Assembly: GCA_016648135.1 (NCBI GenBank)
Contig: JADDOH010004276.1
Span: forward strand, 124,001 to 188,000
Direction: 5' to 3'
Source: Agrypnia vestita
Lineage: Eukaryota; Arthropoda; Insecta; Trichoptera; Phryganeidae
DNA length: 64,000 nucleotides
Numbering within the stretch: position 1 is the stretch's first letter; every line of letters starts with the position of its first letter. The notes under the pieces are model-generated. The model saw only the letters and a list, made by a program, of their open reading frames with translations, ran no database searches and was not told the DNA's origin. Positions 49,338-59,689 of the stretch are shown piece after piece. Made by a program: the position numbers and the translations under genes.

Positions 49338-49640
49338 ATCAAACATAATAATTTCGTTATATAATAACAATATAATAATAACATAATAATATCTATCCGT
49401 CTGTCCCTATAACTTCGTGTTACGTTCATAATTTCACTCGAATTCATGGCTAAAAAAACGAAATTTAGCGACCGGAGGTGGGGCTTGAACCCCGGGCCAG
49501 CAAACCAGAACGTACCGCTCAACGCATATTGCTACGGCCGCCTCTTTGTGGACCGCCAAAAATATGCTATAAATATATACTAAGTCTTAGCAAAGACGCG
49601 AAATTTGATGCGTCATTTTTGACGGGTTGCAGCTAATATC
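49338..49640 (-). mobile_element. SINE family A, longest copy
   Basis: Read on the minus strand, the order is: a leader with hairpin CGTCA-AAAA-TGACG (49611-49624) after GCAACC, then a tRNA-like head with CGTAGCAATATGCG and B-box GGGGTTCAAGCCCC (about 49478-49491). After this comes a body with AATTATGAACGTAACACGAA, GACAGACGGATAG and AACGAAATTATTATGTTTGA. The same leader occurs at 28479 and 31210, and the same body at 6480-6570. RNA polymerase III could start within the head if it is still functional. Confidence 0.7.
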
Positions 49641-49644
49641 TATA

Positions 49645-50135
49645 TATATAGTTGCGGATACGAGTGCCAGATTACATAATATTTCATGTTATTTTTTTCA
49701 AATCAGGAATCTACAATACTATTTTTATTCACTTAATATATTATATGTATTAATAAGGAGTAAAAATACTTAAAAACTACTTAAAAACATCTATAAATTC
49801 TCAGGAACACTTAGTGAAAGAATACTTTTTTCAACAGTTGTTTTTTGTTTTTTCTGGCAATAATTATAATATAAAATTTGTGTAATTTTTTAATTAAATT
49901 TTCCGTCCCACGTTTGAAATAAAATGCTGAAAAATACGTGCGACTATTATTTTTCTAGAAATTACCTTTCAAAAAACTGGGAGTTAAATTTAGTTGGGAC
50001 CAAGTAATTGTAAATTACAAGAGTTTAATTATTAAGATTGTGTTCAGATAATTTGCATTAGTGTTAATTAATAACAAATATTGGAATTATCCAGATTTTA
50101 TTTTTACATCTTGTTATAGTTTATTATGTGTATCG
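49645..50135. other. AT-rich stretch, no gene seen
   Basis: No motif or repeat is supported. Confidence 0.45.
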
Positions 50136-50426
50136 CTCAAAATAATAATAATAATAATAATAATAATTGGATAACTTGTATAGCGCCGTTTTCGCGAAAT
50201 ACTCACCTCAAGGGCGCTTTACACAGAGAAATTATTATCTTACAAGACAACTTACTGCTAGAAAAGAAAAAACTTATTTACTATTACTTATTCACTAGGT
50301 GGCATACAAGAAGTGGAATTAAAATTGAGTACTATAATAGTTTGTAAGTCCCTGAAAGAATTATGTGTTTTCGCGGAGTGCACAATATGAGTGGAAAACA
50401 TTAACTAGCGTTGTTGTGGTCAGATT

Positions 50427-51356
50427 CTATAGGTTTTTATAGGATTGTCTAAATAAATGCGTCTTAAGTTGTTTTTTGAACTGTGGTAAGCTGTCTGTTT
50501 GTCTCAGTTTATTAGGTAGTTTGTTCCATAACTTTGGTCCAGCCACCGCGAAAGCACGATCACCGAAATTAGTTTTGTGGACGCGATTTACTTCAGCTAA
50601 CCTATTTGTATTAGATGTTGATGCTGAGCGAAGTGTTAGTTGTCTATTATTTGCGGAGAATGGAATGCAGAAGTCGGTTATGTATTGAGGGGCCATGTTG
50701 TGAATAGCCTTAAATATTGTAAGGCAAAGCTTATATTCAATCCTCTCTGGACATTTAAGCCAGTGAAGGTTTTGAAGATGGTTTGAGATGTGCGCAAACT
50801 TTGAAACGCCGGTAATGAGTCTTGCGGCGGCATTAAATACAGATTGTAATTTGTTTATTTCCTGTTTCGGGAGATGAGCGTAGATACCATTACAGTAGTC
50901 TAAGCGAGAGATAACGTATGCATTTATTAGTGATTTTGTTGCTTCTGTTGGGATGCTTTTGCGAATAGATTTAATGCGGCGTAAATGATAGAATGCAGAG
51001 CTGGTTGTGCTATTAATTTGTTTACTAAGAGACAAGCTTGAATCCAAGTAGACTCCAAGTAGTTTGACATTAGTTTTGGGAATTATGTCAATATTTGAAA
51101 TAGAGAGTGGGAGTTTTTCCAACAGGTGTTGGCGTCTTCGGGTAGCTGTCCAAAGGAACTCAGTTTTGGTCGGGTTAAGTTTTAGTTTATTCGAGGACAT
51201 CCAAAGGTTTACGTCATTTATGCACTGAATGATAGATTGTTTTAGTATGTTTGTATCGTTTGGAGAACAATGGAAGTATAGTTGCCAGTCATCAGCATAA
51301 CAGTGAGCTAGAAGTCCGTGTTTGGTAATGATATCAAATAAATCTTTTGTGTACAT
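50427..51356 (-). pseudogene. LINE ORF2, RT palm/thumb and C-terminal tail (309 codons)
   Basis: It is in phase with the preceding part across the TAG. The catalytic C-Y-A-D-D motif (D22, D23) is intact. It is followed by the L-N-x-x-K-T-E-F-L-W block, the L-G-V-x-L-D block, S-R-L-D-Y-C-N-G and A-A-R-L-I-T-G, and the A-G-P-K-L-W-N-K-L-P ... F-K-K-Q-L-K-T-H-L-F ending typical of CR1/L2-group LINEs. The residues look conserved, so the element is not very old. Confidence 0.9.
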
Positions 51357-51380
51357 GATGAAAAGTAAAGGACCTAATAC

Positions 51381-51731
51381 CTATCCTTGTGGAACACCTG
51401 ACTTCATATAAACCGGTGCTGATTCAATGTTATCAATAACTACCGTTTGGAAACGGTTCGAGAGATAGGATTGGAACCATTTAAGCGCTGTACCGCGTAG
51501 ACCGTAAGATACTTCCATTCTTCTCAGCAAGAAGTCATGGTCAATTGTGTCAAAAGCGGCACTCATGTCAAGAAGAGAGACGAGTACTAATTTGCCCGTA
51601 TCTATTGCGAGTATGATGTCAGATAAAATTTTAAGGAGTCCGGTTTCTGTAGAGTGGTGTTTTCTGTAGGCTGATTGAAATTTACTAAATAAATTGTGTG
51701 CGTCCATATATGCATTCAGCCGCGAAGACAC
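51381..51731 (-). pseudogene. LINE ORF2, RT middle part
   Basis: The frame carries F-Q-S-A-Y-R-K-H-H-S-T-E-T, then L-L-D-M-S-A-A-F-D with the first catalytic Asp (D55), and ends S-G-V-P-Q-G followed by TAG. In intact relatives this position is Ser in P-Q-G-S-V-L-G-P, so a single base change probably made the stop. The phase continues unchanged on the other side. Confidence 0.9.
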
Positions 51732-53530
51732 AATTCTTTCAAGCAGTTATTATTGAGGTCTTCTGCATCTAGCGTAGGTTTTTTTAAAATTGGAGTCACT
51801 ATTGCACTTTTCAGAAAGTCGGGAACTTCTCCAGTGCCTAACGACATGTTGTAAAGTTTACAAAGAAAAGGTGCTAGTTCTTGTATGCAGGATTTGAAAA
51901 GCCAAGTTGGTATGGGGTCCAGGGCACAATGTTTGGTTGGAGAGATTCTCGTAATACATATAATTTCTGCAATATTAGTGTCTGACAGAGTGTCAAATAT
52001 AGTGTCACCTGGTACGAGTGATGGTTCTGTACTAGATAATGTCGAAAGCCTAATTTTGTTTATCTTATCTTCGAAGAAGGCTGACATTTTACTTGGGGTG
52101 ATATTTATAGAAGGAGTTTTGTATGCTTGCGGTTTTCCTAAAACGGTGCTCAGTGAATTCCACATTTGTTGAGGGTTTCCACTCTCAGCAGCAATTTTTG
52201 TAGTCCAGTAAGTTCTCTTTTTGAATTTTACTTCCTCTCGATATTCTATTTGTGCAGCAATCCATTGTAATCTTTGAGCTTTGGGGTGAGGTTGCTTGTA
52301 TGCTCGTTCTAGTTGACGCATTTTCCTTTTCTTTGTTCTGCATGCTTCGTCGAACCATTGATCGGAAGTTCGCAAACGGCGTTTTTTGGTGACCTCCGGG
52401 GCATGCTTATTTAAAAGTTGCGATAAAACTAGATTATATAAGTTAATAAGTTCCTGAGGGGATGAATTCTGTGATGGTTTGTAGAGATTTGTCGTTTTGA
52501 GCTCGGATATAAATTTTTCGATGTCGAATTTTCTCCAGTTTCTAGATTTGACTGTATGATATTGTGGTGGTTGTCGGTTTGTATTTATTTTAGTTCTAAT
52601 TAATCGATGATCGGAAAGACCGATATCGATAACTTCCGGAGGTTGTTCTTCGTTTTCCGTTCTGGATATAAAGACGTCAAGAAGCCCTCCAGCATCATGA
52701 GTTGGTTGCGACACTCTTTGCGTTAAGCCAAAGGAGCTAAGTAAATCTTTAAACCGGTTGCTTGATGTATTGAGTGCCTTTTCCAGATGTATATTTAGAT
52801 CCCCTGTGATGAATAAATTAGTATATGAGGCTGTTGTTTCTAAAAGAGTTGATAACTCACAGAAAAATGTGTCAGTCAGCTGCTTTGAGCCGGGCCGGTA
52901 TATGGTGACAAAGAAACAGGTGGAGCTACCAGATGATATTTGGCAGCCAAGACATTCAAAGGTGGAATACTTCCCCAGTGTTGATTTGGTTAGCTTCAAG
53001 CCTTGAGTTGCTACGACTGCAATACCTCCGTAATTATTTAGTAGGTTATGCGAGTCTTCTGTTTTTCTGGGCCTGGCTTCTTCGACTACTGACAATCCCT
53101 TAGAGCGAAGCTGTTTCAGAGAGATCGTATCGTAGTCTTCATGCCAAGTTTCGGTAATCGCCAGTACATTTATTTTATAATTAGAAATGATATGAGATAT
53201 GTCATCAGTCTTATTGTTAATCGAACGAGCATTCCAGTGACCTACTATAAGTTTTTGTGGTTGTGTTTTGTAGTGCCTTTCTGGTTTTATCGGTTGAAGA
53301 TTTTCTGGTTTATTATTGGTTGAAGGTGAAACTTGCGTGCTTAACTGTTTTGATATTTTGCTCCCGCGACAGCCTCGTATATGTGGTTTCTTTGTACTGC
53401 GTGACAGGTTATATGATGATATTTTTTGTTTTGTAGATGAATCAATACAGCTCGTTTTATTTCTCAGTGTCCGCAAGAAATCTGTATCATATTTAAAGAA
53501 CTGCGTACAGTGAGTAATTTTCTTTGTCAT
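51716..53530 (-). pseudogene. LINE ORF2, endonuclease and start of RT (604 codons)
   Basis: The endonuclease nicks target DNA for target-primed reverse transcription. Residues about 94-312 form an APE-type endonuclease with all the expected residues: N100, E127 (T-E-T-W), Y211, D244 and N246 (G-D-L-N), D285, and S306-D307-H308. An N-terminal basic segment carries R-G-C-R-G. A linker with W-x-x-x-K and basic residues follows. The RT N-terminus begins near residue 540 (S-P-T-K-H-C-A-L-D-P-I-P-T-W-L). It breaks after E-D-L-N-N-N, where a short deletion removes the expected R-P-I-S-N-L motif and shifts the frame. The next phase opens immediately with L-E-R-I-V-S-S-R-L. Confidence 0.9.
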
Positions 53531-53829
53531 GTTTTATCATTGAGAAGGATAGGCGATAAAAGTACGCAGGGGATACCTACCCCTAAAAACTCTGGTCGCT
53601 TGATGTTGCATATGGCAAACATCTGTGTTTTTTGTTTCACTTCACTTGTATGAACTGCCTATTCTCCCGCTACTCTAGTTTGAACTCATGTAGCCCGAAC
53701 GGTGGTCAGCACAAACGATGCACATGTGGACCCACTTCCAAGAATTTATTTCTACCCTCGAACACTGAAGTAAACTAGATCACAGGATTTAACACAACTG
53801 AATTAAGTTTGACGATTACAAGTATCTTG

Positions 53830-54900
53830 TATCCTGGGATGCTATTTTTAACTTGTTACAATAGTTTCGCAATAAATGATTACGATATTTAATTTTTTCA
53901 ACCGTAACGTTCCGATACGGTTTGGTATCTTTTATTTTTTTTATAGGTACTCGAGTCTCTATCGGAAATCAGCTGAAAGTAAATGAGTCCATGCATTTCT
54001 ATCGACTTTTTGAATCCTTCTAATAAGATAGTGCTTTCCATAGCGGAAGAACCACCGTCAAAATTTTTAAAACACGTGTGTGATTTGCTGGTTTTAATTG
54101 TTTTTTCTCATACACATTACATATGCTGCAGAATTTATTTTTTACACCAAGATATAAAACTTCTCCGGTATAAGCACTAATAATTGCAGCTGCACCTGAA
54201 AGCGCTGAATAATTTGTCTTATATGATCTTTTGGACCAACAGCCATCGGCTACTACGGTAATCATCGGGATTCCGTTTTTGTCGATACTACCTATTTCGC
54301 GTGCGTAATAGGTAGTATCGACAAAATGCTACTTCCCGTAAAGCTATTTCTTCCGTATTTTTTGAAGCTGTATTCTACCACCAACTGTAGACATTAGCAT
54401 GCGTCGAGTAATACGACGACTTTGATATAGCTGGTATATTAAAAGCTGCCATTAATTCGCATAAGTTAGCGTAGCCACATCCAATGTTGATAATTGATAA
54501 TATCTGAAACGGCGCAGTGATTTACGTCCATGTCGTTGATTTTATCAGTAGAATCACTCGATAAATCAAAATTTAAATTGCACATGTTGCATTTTATGAT
54601 AAAAGTTCATTGTAATCTTTTTCTATTCTCCCTTACAATCATTAAATTAGCTATCGAGCAACCCATGAAATCACCATGAGTAGCAATGTCCTTTAAACGA
54701 TTAAAAAAATACATAACGTCGACAATTCGCCTACCTTCTATATTTTGTGAAGAGTTCACAACATTTGATGGTTCTATTTTAAAGAAATTTGAAACACTGC
54801 GGGTTTTTTTTTGTGATTGGACTTTGGGAATGCCTTTTCTGACTTAAATCAATATCGACAAAACCACTGGTTTCAACATTGTCCATAGCACGTGGAAATG
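53830..54900 (-). pseudogene. Mutator-like transposase (PF20700-type), decayed
   Basis: Read in shifting frames on the minus strand, the expected order of the Mutator-like transposase domain appears. It starts S-G-F-V-D-I-D, G-R-R-I-V-D-V-M-Y-F-F (about 54740), then H-G-D-F-M-G-C-S-I, then C-N-M-C-N-L-N-F. Next come G-C-G-Y-A-N-L-C-E-L, Y-Y-S-T-H-A, I-A-L-R-E-V-A-F, T-V-V-A-D-G-C-W-S-K-R-S-Y (54210-54262), V-K-N-K-F-C-S-I-C, M-E-S-T-I-L-L-E-G-F, D-R-D-S-S-T-Y, and V-E-K-I-K-Y-R-N-H-L-L-R. Several frameshifts and stops, and the palindrome at 54277-54326, disable it. It ends near 53830 beside the LINE, so the LINE may have landed at its 3' side. Confidence 0.75.
54277..54326. repeat. Perfect 20-bp inverted repeat, 10-nt loop, inside the transposase relic
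   Basis: TTTTGTCGATACTACCTATT (54277-54296) pairs exactly with 54307-54326. One arm encodes the expected I-G-S-I-D-K-N part of the transposase. The other is an extra inverted copy that breaks the frame between A-L-R-E-V-A-F and N-G-I-P-M-I-T. Confidence 0.9.
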
Positions 54901-54954
54901 GAATATGGACATCATCAATTAGCGAACATTTAAGAAAATTTTACATAAATATTT

Positions 54955-55179
54955 TGGCTTGTATAGAAGCGAATGAATTTTTAATATTTGATACAAGTTA
55001 CTTTAATGATATTCCAACGTTTAAAAAAGATAAATAAGCAATATTGAAAAAATGAAAATTTTGAAGTCGCTTATTCCCATAACTATTGATATTGGTATTT
55101 GTTGCTTGAACACTTTCGTTTCATAATTTAGGCAGGAATCTATCTGTAAAGTATTGTGTAATATTTCTGTTACACCTTG
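54955..55179 (+). repeat. One arm of the TA-flanked foldback family
   Basis: AGAAGCGAATGAATTTTTAA, ATAACTATTGATATTGGT, TTAGGCAGGAATCTAT and the end GTTACACCTTG follow the right half of 13731-14197. The left half is absent. Confidence 0.65.
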
Positions 55180-55184
55180 TATAT

Positions 55185-55790
55185 TATTCTATTTTCAAAT
55201 AACAATCCAATTTATAATGCAATGAATTCCAAAAACCTTTTTGGAAACGTTAGGTGACGCAACTTGCAACTTCACAAATTAGTTTTCACCAAAAAATAAA
55301 AATAATGAATGAATCCTTACTTATATTCATATTAAGAATGACTATAAATTGAGTCACTTTTGGTTCTGAGTCATCTACCACTTTCCTTTAAGAAAAATTT
55401 AAGATTTAAGAAAGAAAAAAATAAAAAATCTGTTCTCACAAGCTATTTCTTCGGTAATTATATATTATTATATTACCTATATGTAAATTCGAATACCTAG
55501 TCGAGTTTGAATATTGGCGTAAAACAGTGCACTCAAAAATTGTTATTAACTACTTTGTTAAAAAAATGTGTGACCGTAACTGTAAAGTTATTTAAAAAAA
55601 TGCACGGCACTGGATACGAGGAATTTTAGACAAAATGTAGTACTGAGAAACGATTGTAATCGCGCGCCGTGTGGACACGTCCGTAACGCCCGGCTCGTTT
55701 GGGCAGTCTGACGGCTTTTTTCGCTGTGTTTTGATTATATAAGTGAAATGAAGAATTTTGAATGAGTTTTTGTTTTTTTTTAATATTCAT
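55185..55790. other. No gene seen; one CpG-rich patch
   Basis: 55655-55730 is unusually CpG-rich (TCGCGCGCCGTGTGGACACG, then GTCCGTAACGCCCGG). No frame or splice signals were identified. Confidence 0.4.
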
Positions 55791-55794
55791 TTTA

Positions 55795-56282
55795 AAATAA
55801 TAATATCTATTCTTTTAACGTATGAAAGTTAAAAAGTTGTCAACTACGTAAAAAGGGTTGAAAAAACCACCCAAAAAAGAAAATATTTTTTAAAAACAGT
55901 ATCTTTTAAAACATAAATTGTGAGAAAAGTAACTAACCGATTTAAAAATTATTTTTATCGATTAAAGATAATGGTTCACTCTGTAATATTATTGAAAAAA
56001 AACAAACATTTCACAGCCCATAAAGTTATAAAAAGCCTACGAAATAGAGCAATTTTCTTTAGGTCTTAAACATCGATTTTTTGTTAATTTATTGATTTAT
56101 AAAATAATTTAGTTAGTGTCGTTTTAGAACAACATGTATATTTAAGATATATGGAAGTTAATGAATAAATTTTAATTTAGTACCTTTCCATACAAAAATG
56201 TGGTACAAAATGCAAGAGAAGTTATGAGAAAAAGTGCTCGGCGCCGTTGAATTTTGCGGGAATTGCTAGACGATCGCCTTAA
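55795..56282 (+). mobile_element. 1.04-kb foldback family, one arm (copy 2)
   Basis: ATATCTATTCTTTTAACGTA and AAAAAGTTGTCAACTACG onward follow 13230-13665 in order. They continue through AAAGTTATAAAAAGCCTACG and TTAATTTATTGATTTATAAA to the outer end GCTAGACGATCGCC. The other arm is replaced by unrelated sequence. A local insertion, GTGCTCGGCGCCGTT, differs from copy 1. Confidence 0.75.
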
Positions 56283-56385
56283 AGTCTCAAGCTTTGGGCT
56301 TTTCGTAAAACTTATATATTATTAAACTTTATGGTTAGGTATTTAGCTTAGGTAGCCAGACAGGTTACGTTACAACAGGACATTT
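56283..56385 (-). repeat. Dispersed repeat, copy 2
   Basis: It is close to the reverse complement of 43372-43465 (CTCAAGCTTTGGGCTTTTCG, then TAAACTTTATGGTTAGG and TATTTAGCTTAGG). It begins exactly where the foldback arm ends. Confidence 0.8.
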
Positions 56386-56508
56386 TATAAGTTAACAATT
56401 TCAAAGCTATTAAAACCATCAAAAGCATTTTTTTCATTGAAAATGCCTAAAAATCACAAATTCTTTACGGTAACGTAGTTGAGATCGTTACTGCGGATGA
56501 ATATTATA

Positions 56509-57010
56509 CAGGGTGCTTCGTAGCTAACAGCAAAAACTTTGTAGGAGGAGGACTCCTACATTCAATGATGAATAGAAAATATTATTTACAATTTGGGTTA
56601 AATGTCAACCGTTTATTTCAGAGATAAGCGACATCAAAGTTTGCATTTCTTTCAGTATTCTGACTTATTTTCTGTAATCAGTAATTGCAGTATCACAACA
56701 GTAACCTACGGAGCATTAAAAACTCAGTGTTTTGACACAAGAAAAATAAAATTATAACACCCTTACATTTTTTTTTCAAATTTCTGTAAGGTTTTAATAT
56801 TTTTTTTGACTTGTATCGATGCGAATAATTTTTTAATATTCCGAATAAGTGTTACTGCAGTGACAGTCCAACATTTAGTGAGAATAAGTAAAAAATATTG
56901 AAAAAATGCAAATTTTGATGTCGCTTATCTCCGCAATTGTCGACATTTTCACCCAATGTGCACAAAGAAGACTTCCCCTACGTTTTTGCTACTAGCTATC
57001 AGATACCCTG
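56509..57010. mobile_element. TA-flanked foldback family, copy 2 (502 bp)
   Basis: The left end CAGGGTGCTTCGTAGCTA and the right end TAGCTATCAGATACCCTG are complementary. Pairing continues inward, for example AAGCGACATCAAAGTTTGCA against its complement near 56909-56930. TA flanks both ends (56507-56508, 57011-57012). Confidence 0.75.
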
Positions 57011-57014
57011 TACA

Positions 57015-57700
57015 TCACGGTATATTAAGTGTAAAAAATGCTTTGTCTTTGTCAATTTTTATTTTATTTATTTATTCGAAAAACGCTTTTTAAAATTACG
57101 CTCACCCATAGTGGGGATGTGCCGAGAGTAAAATGATTTGTTCACCGACATTGACATTTATTTATCATGTGTCTCTATACCATCTAAGATCACATGTGAA
57201 CATAATTCTGGGCTGCAATATTGAATTTTATTATGTTTTATTCACTACTGTTACTATTTATGTATTTTATTTTAATTTACTTTTATTATTATGTATTATT
57301 TCAAAATTATTTTTATGTGAAATATGCTAGGATATAAAATAATAATTTCATTATTGTCTATTTAAACTCTCATATACATATAATTTTCTTATATCTTTAA
57401 ATATTTCCAAAAAAATAAATAAAATATATTTTTTTAAAAAAGCATGTGTTATCAGAATCGAACATATTGACTTGTGCCCTAATATATTTCACATAGAAAG
57501 AAATTTTAAATGTATAAACAATATGAAGAACAAATATAAAATAAATAAAAGAACAGTACCAATAGAATGGAAAAAAGGAATATAACGAAGTATGAAATAG
57601 TATTGAATAATAACATAATGAAATGAAATAGTGAAGTAAAAAATGAAAATGAGTGACAAAAAGACAAAATTAAAAAAGTAACCCATAAACACCAAGTTTT
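57015..57700. other. AT-rich stretch, no gene seen
   Basis: The frames here are short and hydrophobic only because of AT bias. Confidence 0.5.
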
Positions 57701-57702
57701 TA

Positions 57703-57798
57703 TTATACTCCCTTTCTCATTTACTTGTGGAAACTGGTTTGGCGCTTAACCTACGCGTTGGGCTTCGGTCGAGCTACGAAAGGGAGTAATAAAATATT
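57703..57798. mobile_element. ~95-bp MITE-like element
   Basis: The left ATTATACTCCCTTTC and right GAAAGGGAGTAATAAAAT ends are complementary. The centre is GC-richer. AAAGGGAGTAATAAATAC recurs at about 58067, suggesting another end copy. Confidence 0.5.
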
Positions 57799-57799
57799 T

Positions 57800-58640
57800 C
57801 TAAAAATCCAAAATTATACTATAATCAGGTTCCGTGTCTACCAGACGCGTTGAAATATTTTCATACAACTTACTAAGTATGAAAAAAAACCATTAAAAAT
57901 TTGAAAAGTCCAAAAATTTATTAATTTTTTTAACGAAAATTTGATAGATCTTCTTGATTGTCGCCACAAGTCTGCTTGCATATTTTCAGCTCGATTGGAT
58001 AACGGGAAAAGGGTTAAAAATCGATCCAAAGTTTTTTCGTCAAGCAAGCAGACGCCACGAGTTAATATAAAGGGAGTAATAAATACATTATTAGACAATC
58101 GTGTGAAACTTCTTTTATATCTTATTTATTTATGTATTTATTTAGCTCATTTAGCGCATATTCTATAATTTTATATTACTGTATAACTTTCTGCAGGGTC
58201 TAAAAATAAGTAATTTAAATTAGATTCCAGTCCGCCCCTGTTCAGCGTGTATCAGAGTTATGTTGTGGTTAGTATCTGGGAGCGTCGGGTCCAATCCCAG
58301 CTTCCCGAACGTCGCATCATCAGACACGTGTAATACGATACGTGGAGGGGGTAGAGGGATGCGGAGAGGTGACAATTAATTATGCGGCGGGGTTAAGACA
58401 CAAAGGTCAAAAGGCCTCTCAGCCGGGTCACCGGAGATGCTAATTAAAAAAATATTATACTCGGTCGGCTTGAGACTGCTCGAGAGGTCATTTTTGTATT
58501 TAGTAGGTTTTATCTATTTTGTTTTACAAAATTTAATAAAACATTTTTAGATGAGGTAGAATAAACTAATTGTATTGTAGTTTTATGAAGAGTTTTGCGT
58601 CCAGACTTGATCTTTCGTTATATCGGTGTAATATTAAGTG
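57800..58640. other. No gene seen; tRNA-like scrap
   Basis: 58250-58300 has TTGTGGTTAGTATCTGGGAG and GGGTCCAATCCCAGC, weakly like a SINE head. The rest is unassigned. Confidence 0.35.
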
Positions 58641-58710
58641 AATTTTTATTAATCAATTAGAAAAGATATAGGTACAGAAAAATCGTATTAACGAAAAAAT
58701 ATTTTAACTG

Positions 58711-58793
58711 CTACCGGGATTCGAACCAACGGACCTCCATTCTATCCGGGGAAGGCGCGTTATCCAATTTCGCCACGGCGCGGTGGTTTGTTA
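58711..58793 (-). mobile_element. tRNA-derived SINE head (Arg-like), not a functional tRNA
   Basis: On the minus strand, the A-box TGGCGAAATTGG and B-box GGTTCGAATCC are near-perfect and at normal spacing. The T-stem (GTTGG against CCCGG) and the anticodon stem fail to pair, so a functional tRNA is unlikely. The flank at 58645-58690 resembles the hairpin at 511-574. Confidence 0.6.
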
Positions 58794-58831
58794 AGTTCAC
58801 GAAAATTTTTTATAAAAATAATTTAATTTTT

Positions 58832-58910
58832 TTTTAAAATGGAATAAAAATGTCAATCAATTAAAAAGAGTATCTTTTTAATTGACTAACATTTTTATTC
58901 CATTTTTAAA
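58832..58910. repeat. ~36-bp inverted repeat, 5-nt loop
   Basis: AATGGAATAAAAATGTCAAT and TCAATTAAAAAG pair with CTTTTTAATTGACTAACATT and TTTATTCCATTTTTAA. There are two or three mismatches. Confidence 0.8.
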
Positions 58911-58986
58911 AGCAATCCGCTTTTTATGAGAATGTTAATTTTCGAAAATTAAAATCTGCCCAAATGTGCACCAAGTAAGCGCATGT

Positions 58987-59137
58987 CTAAGGGGCGGTTG
59001 TTTCAAGTTGGATTAAAGTAAGCGTTGTTTTAAAGCATAGATTTTTACGTTCTCCACCAATCAGACGATCCGTTTTCGTAAAAATCTATGCTTTAATCGA
59101 CCGCTTACTTTGATCGAACTTGAAACAACCGGGCCTA
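58987..59137. mobile_element. ~150-bp MITE with long inverted repeats
   Basis: TAAGGGGCGGTTGTTTCAAG with TTGGATTAAAGTAAGCG and TTTAAAGCATAGATTTTTAC are mirrored on the right (GTAAAAATCTATGCTTTAAT ... CTTGAAACAACCGGGCCTAA). The arms are about 60 bp with a short GC-neutral centre. The ends TTAGG/TAAGG are compatible with a TA-targeting family. Confidence 0.8.
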
Positions 59138-59139
59138 AT

Positions 59140-59325
59140 ATGTCTCTCGCGCGGCGCGGTGTTCTGAATTCACGTCTTCGCTTGAACATACGTGTTTTAA
59201 AATGGCGCGCATATCTATTTGAAGCGGACTTTTACGCGCGGTTATATTAATTTCCAAAATGTGCTTTTAAATATTTATCGTACTTTGTAAATAAATTAAT
59301 GTCTAGTGCGAACCACTGGTCAGTG
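59140..59325. other. CpG-rich patch, no gene seen
   Basis: CTCTCGCGCGGCGCGGTG and AATGGCGCGCATATC give a CpG-rich patch of about 120 bp. No frame or signal decides its nature. Confidence 0.35.
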
Positions 59326-59330
59326 GCGTG

Positions 59331-59395
59331 CAGTGGGTTATGCTGTGACCGACTATATAACTATATTTAAAAATATATGTAGGTATGAGTATATA
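59331..59395 (+). repeat. CAGTGGCG-ended repeat, copy 1
   Basis: CAGTGGCGTGCAGTGGGTTA, TGCTGTGACCGACTATAT and AACTATATT match the reverse complement of 63624-63681. CAGTGGCG is a common outer end of DNA transposons. Confidence 0.75.
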
Positions 59396-59689
59396 AATTT
59401 TTTGAACTGTAAATAATGAACTATTTTGAATAGCTTCAATCCGCAAAAATAACTGCACTATAAAAGAAATATTGTAAACAAGATTTTCTAAATAAATAAA
59501 TATTTTATATACTTATCTATAATACGGCAAAATTTTCAATATATTTCGAAGACGATTTATATATAAATAATTTCAGATGTACGTTTCTTTTCACAAAAAT
59601 GAATCAAACATTTTATGATATCATCGATGGCAATGTCGTCGTAAATAATCATTATGATTTGATAGATGGTATTAACATTCACCACAGAT

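Larger units (their letters stand above)
50139..53600 (-). mobile_element. CR1/L2-like LINE, nearly complete, disabled
   Basis: A minus-strand non-LTR retrotransposon with an APE endonuclease, a reverse transcriptase and a C-terminal tail, ending in an (ATT)n microsatellite tail (50139-50167). The 3' UTR just before the tail carries AACGGCGCTATACAAGTTAT, of the GCGCTATA-type seen in CR1/L2-like 3' ends. The 5' boundary is uncertain, between 53540 and 53800. Two lesions, near 51735 and at about 51378-51380, break the frame. It would need repair or help in trans to move. Confidence 0.85.

Noticed and set aside
49465..49545. Functional tRNA gene on the minus strand
   Set aside because: A B-box is present but the stems do not close, and the sequence is followed by a SINE body found elsewhere in the window.
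51885..53513. Plus-strand frames of 60-95 codons over the LINE
   Set aside because: They are antisense shadows of the endonuclease/RT frame.
57489..57695. 68-codon hydrophobic frame as a membrane peptide
   Set aside because: Hydrophobicity follows from AT-rich codons, and there is no other coding sign.
58711..58793. Functional tRNA-Arg gene
   Set aside because: A and B boxes are good, but the T-stem and anticodon stem have several mismatches.
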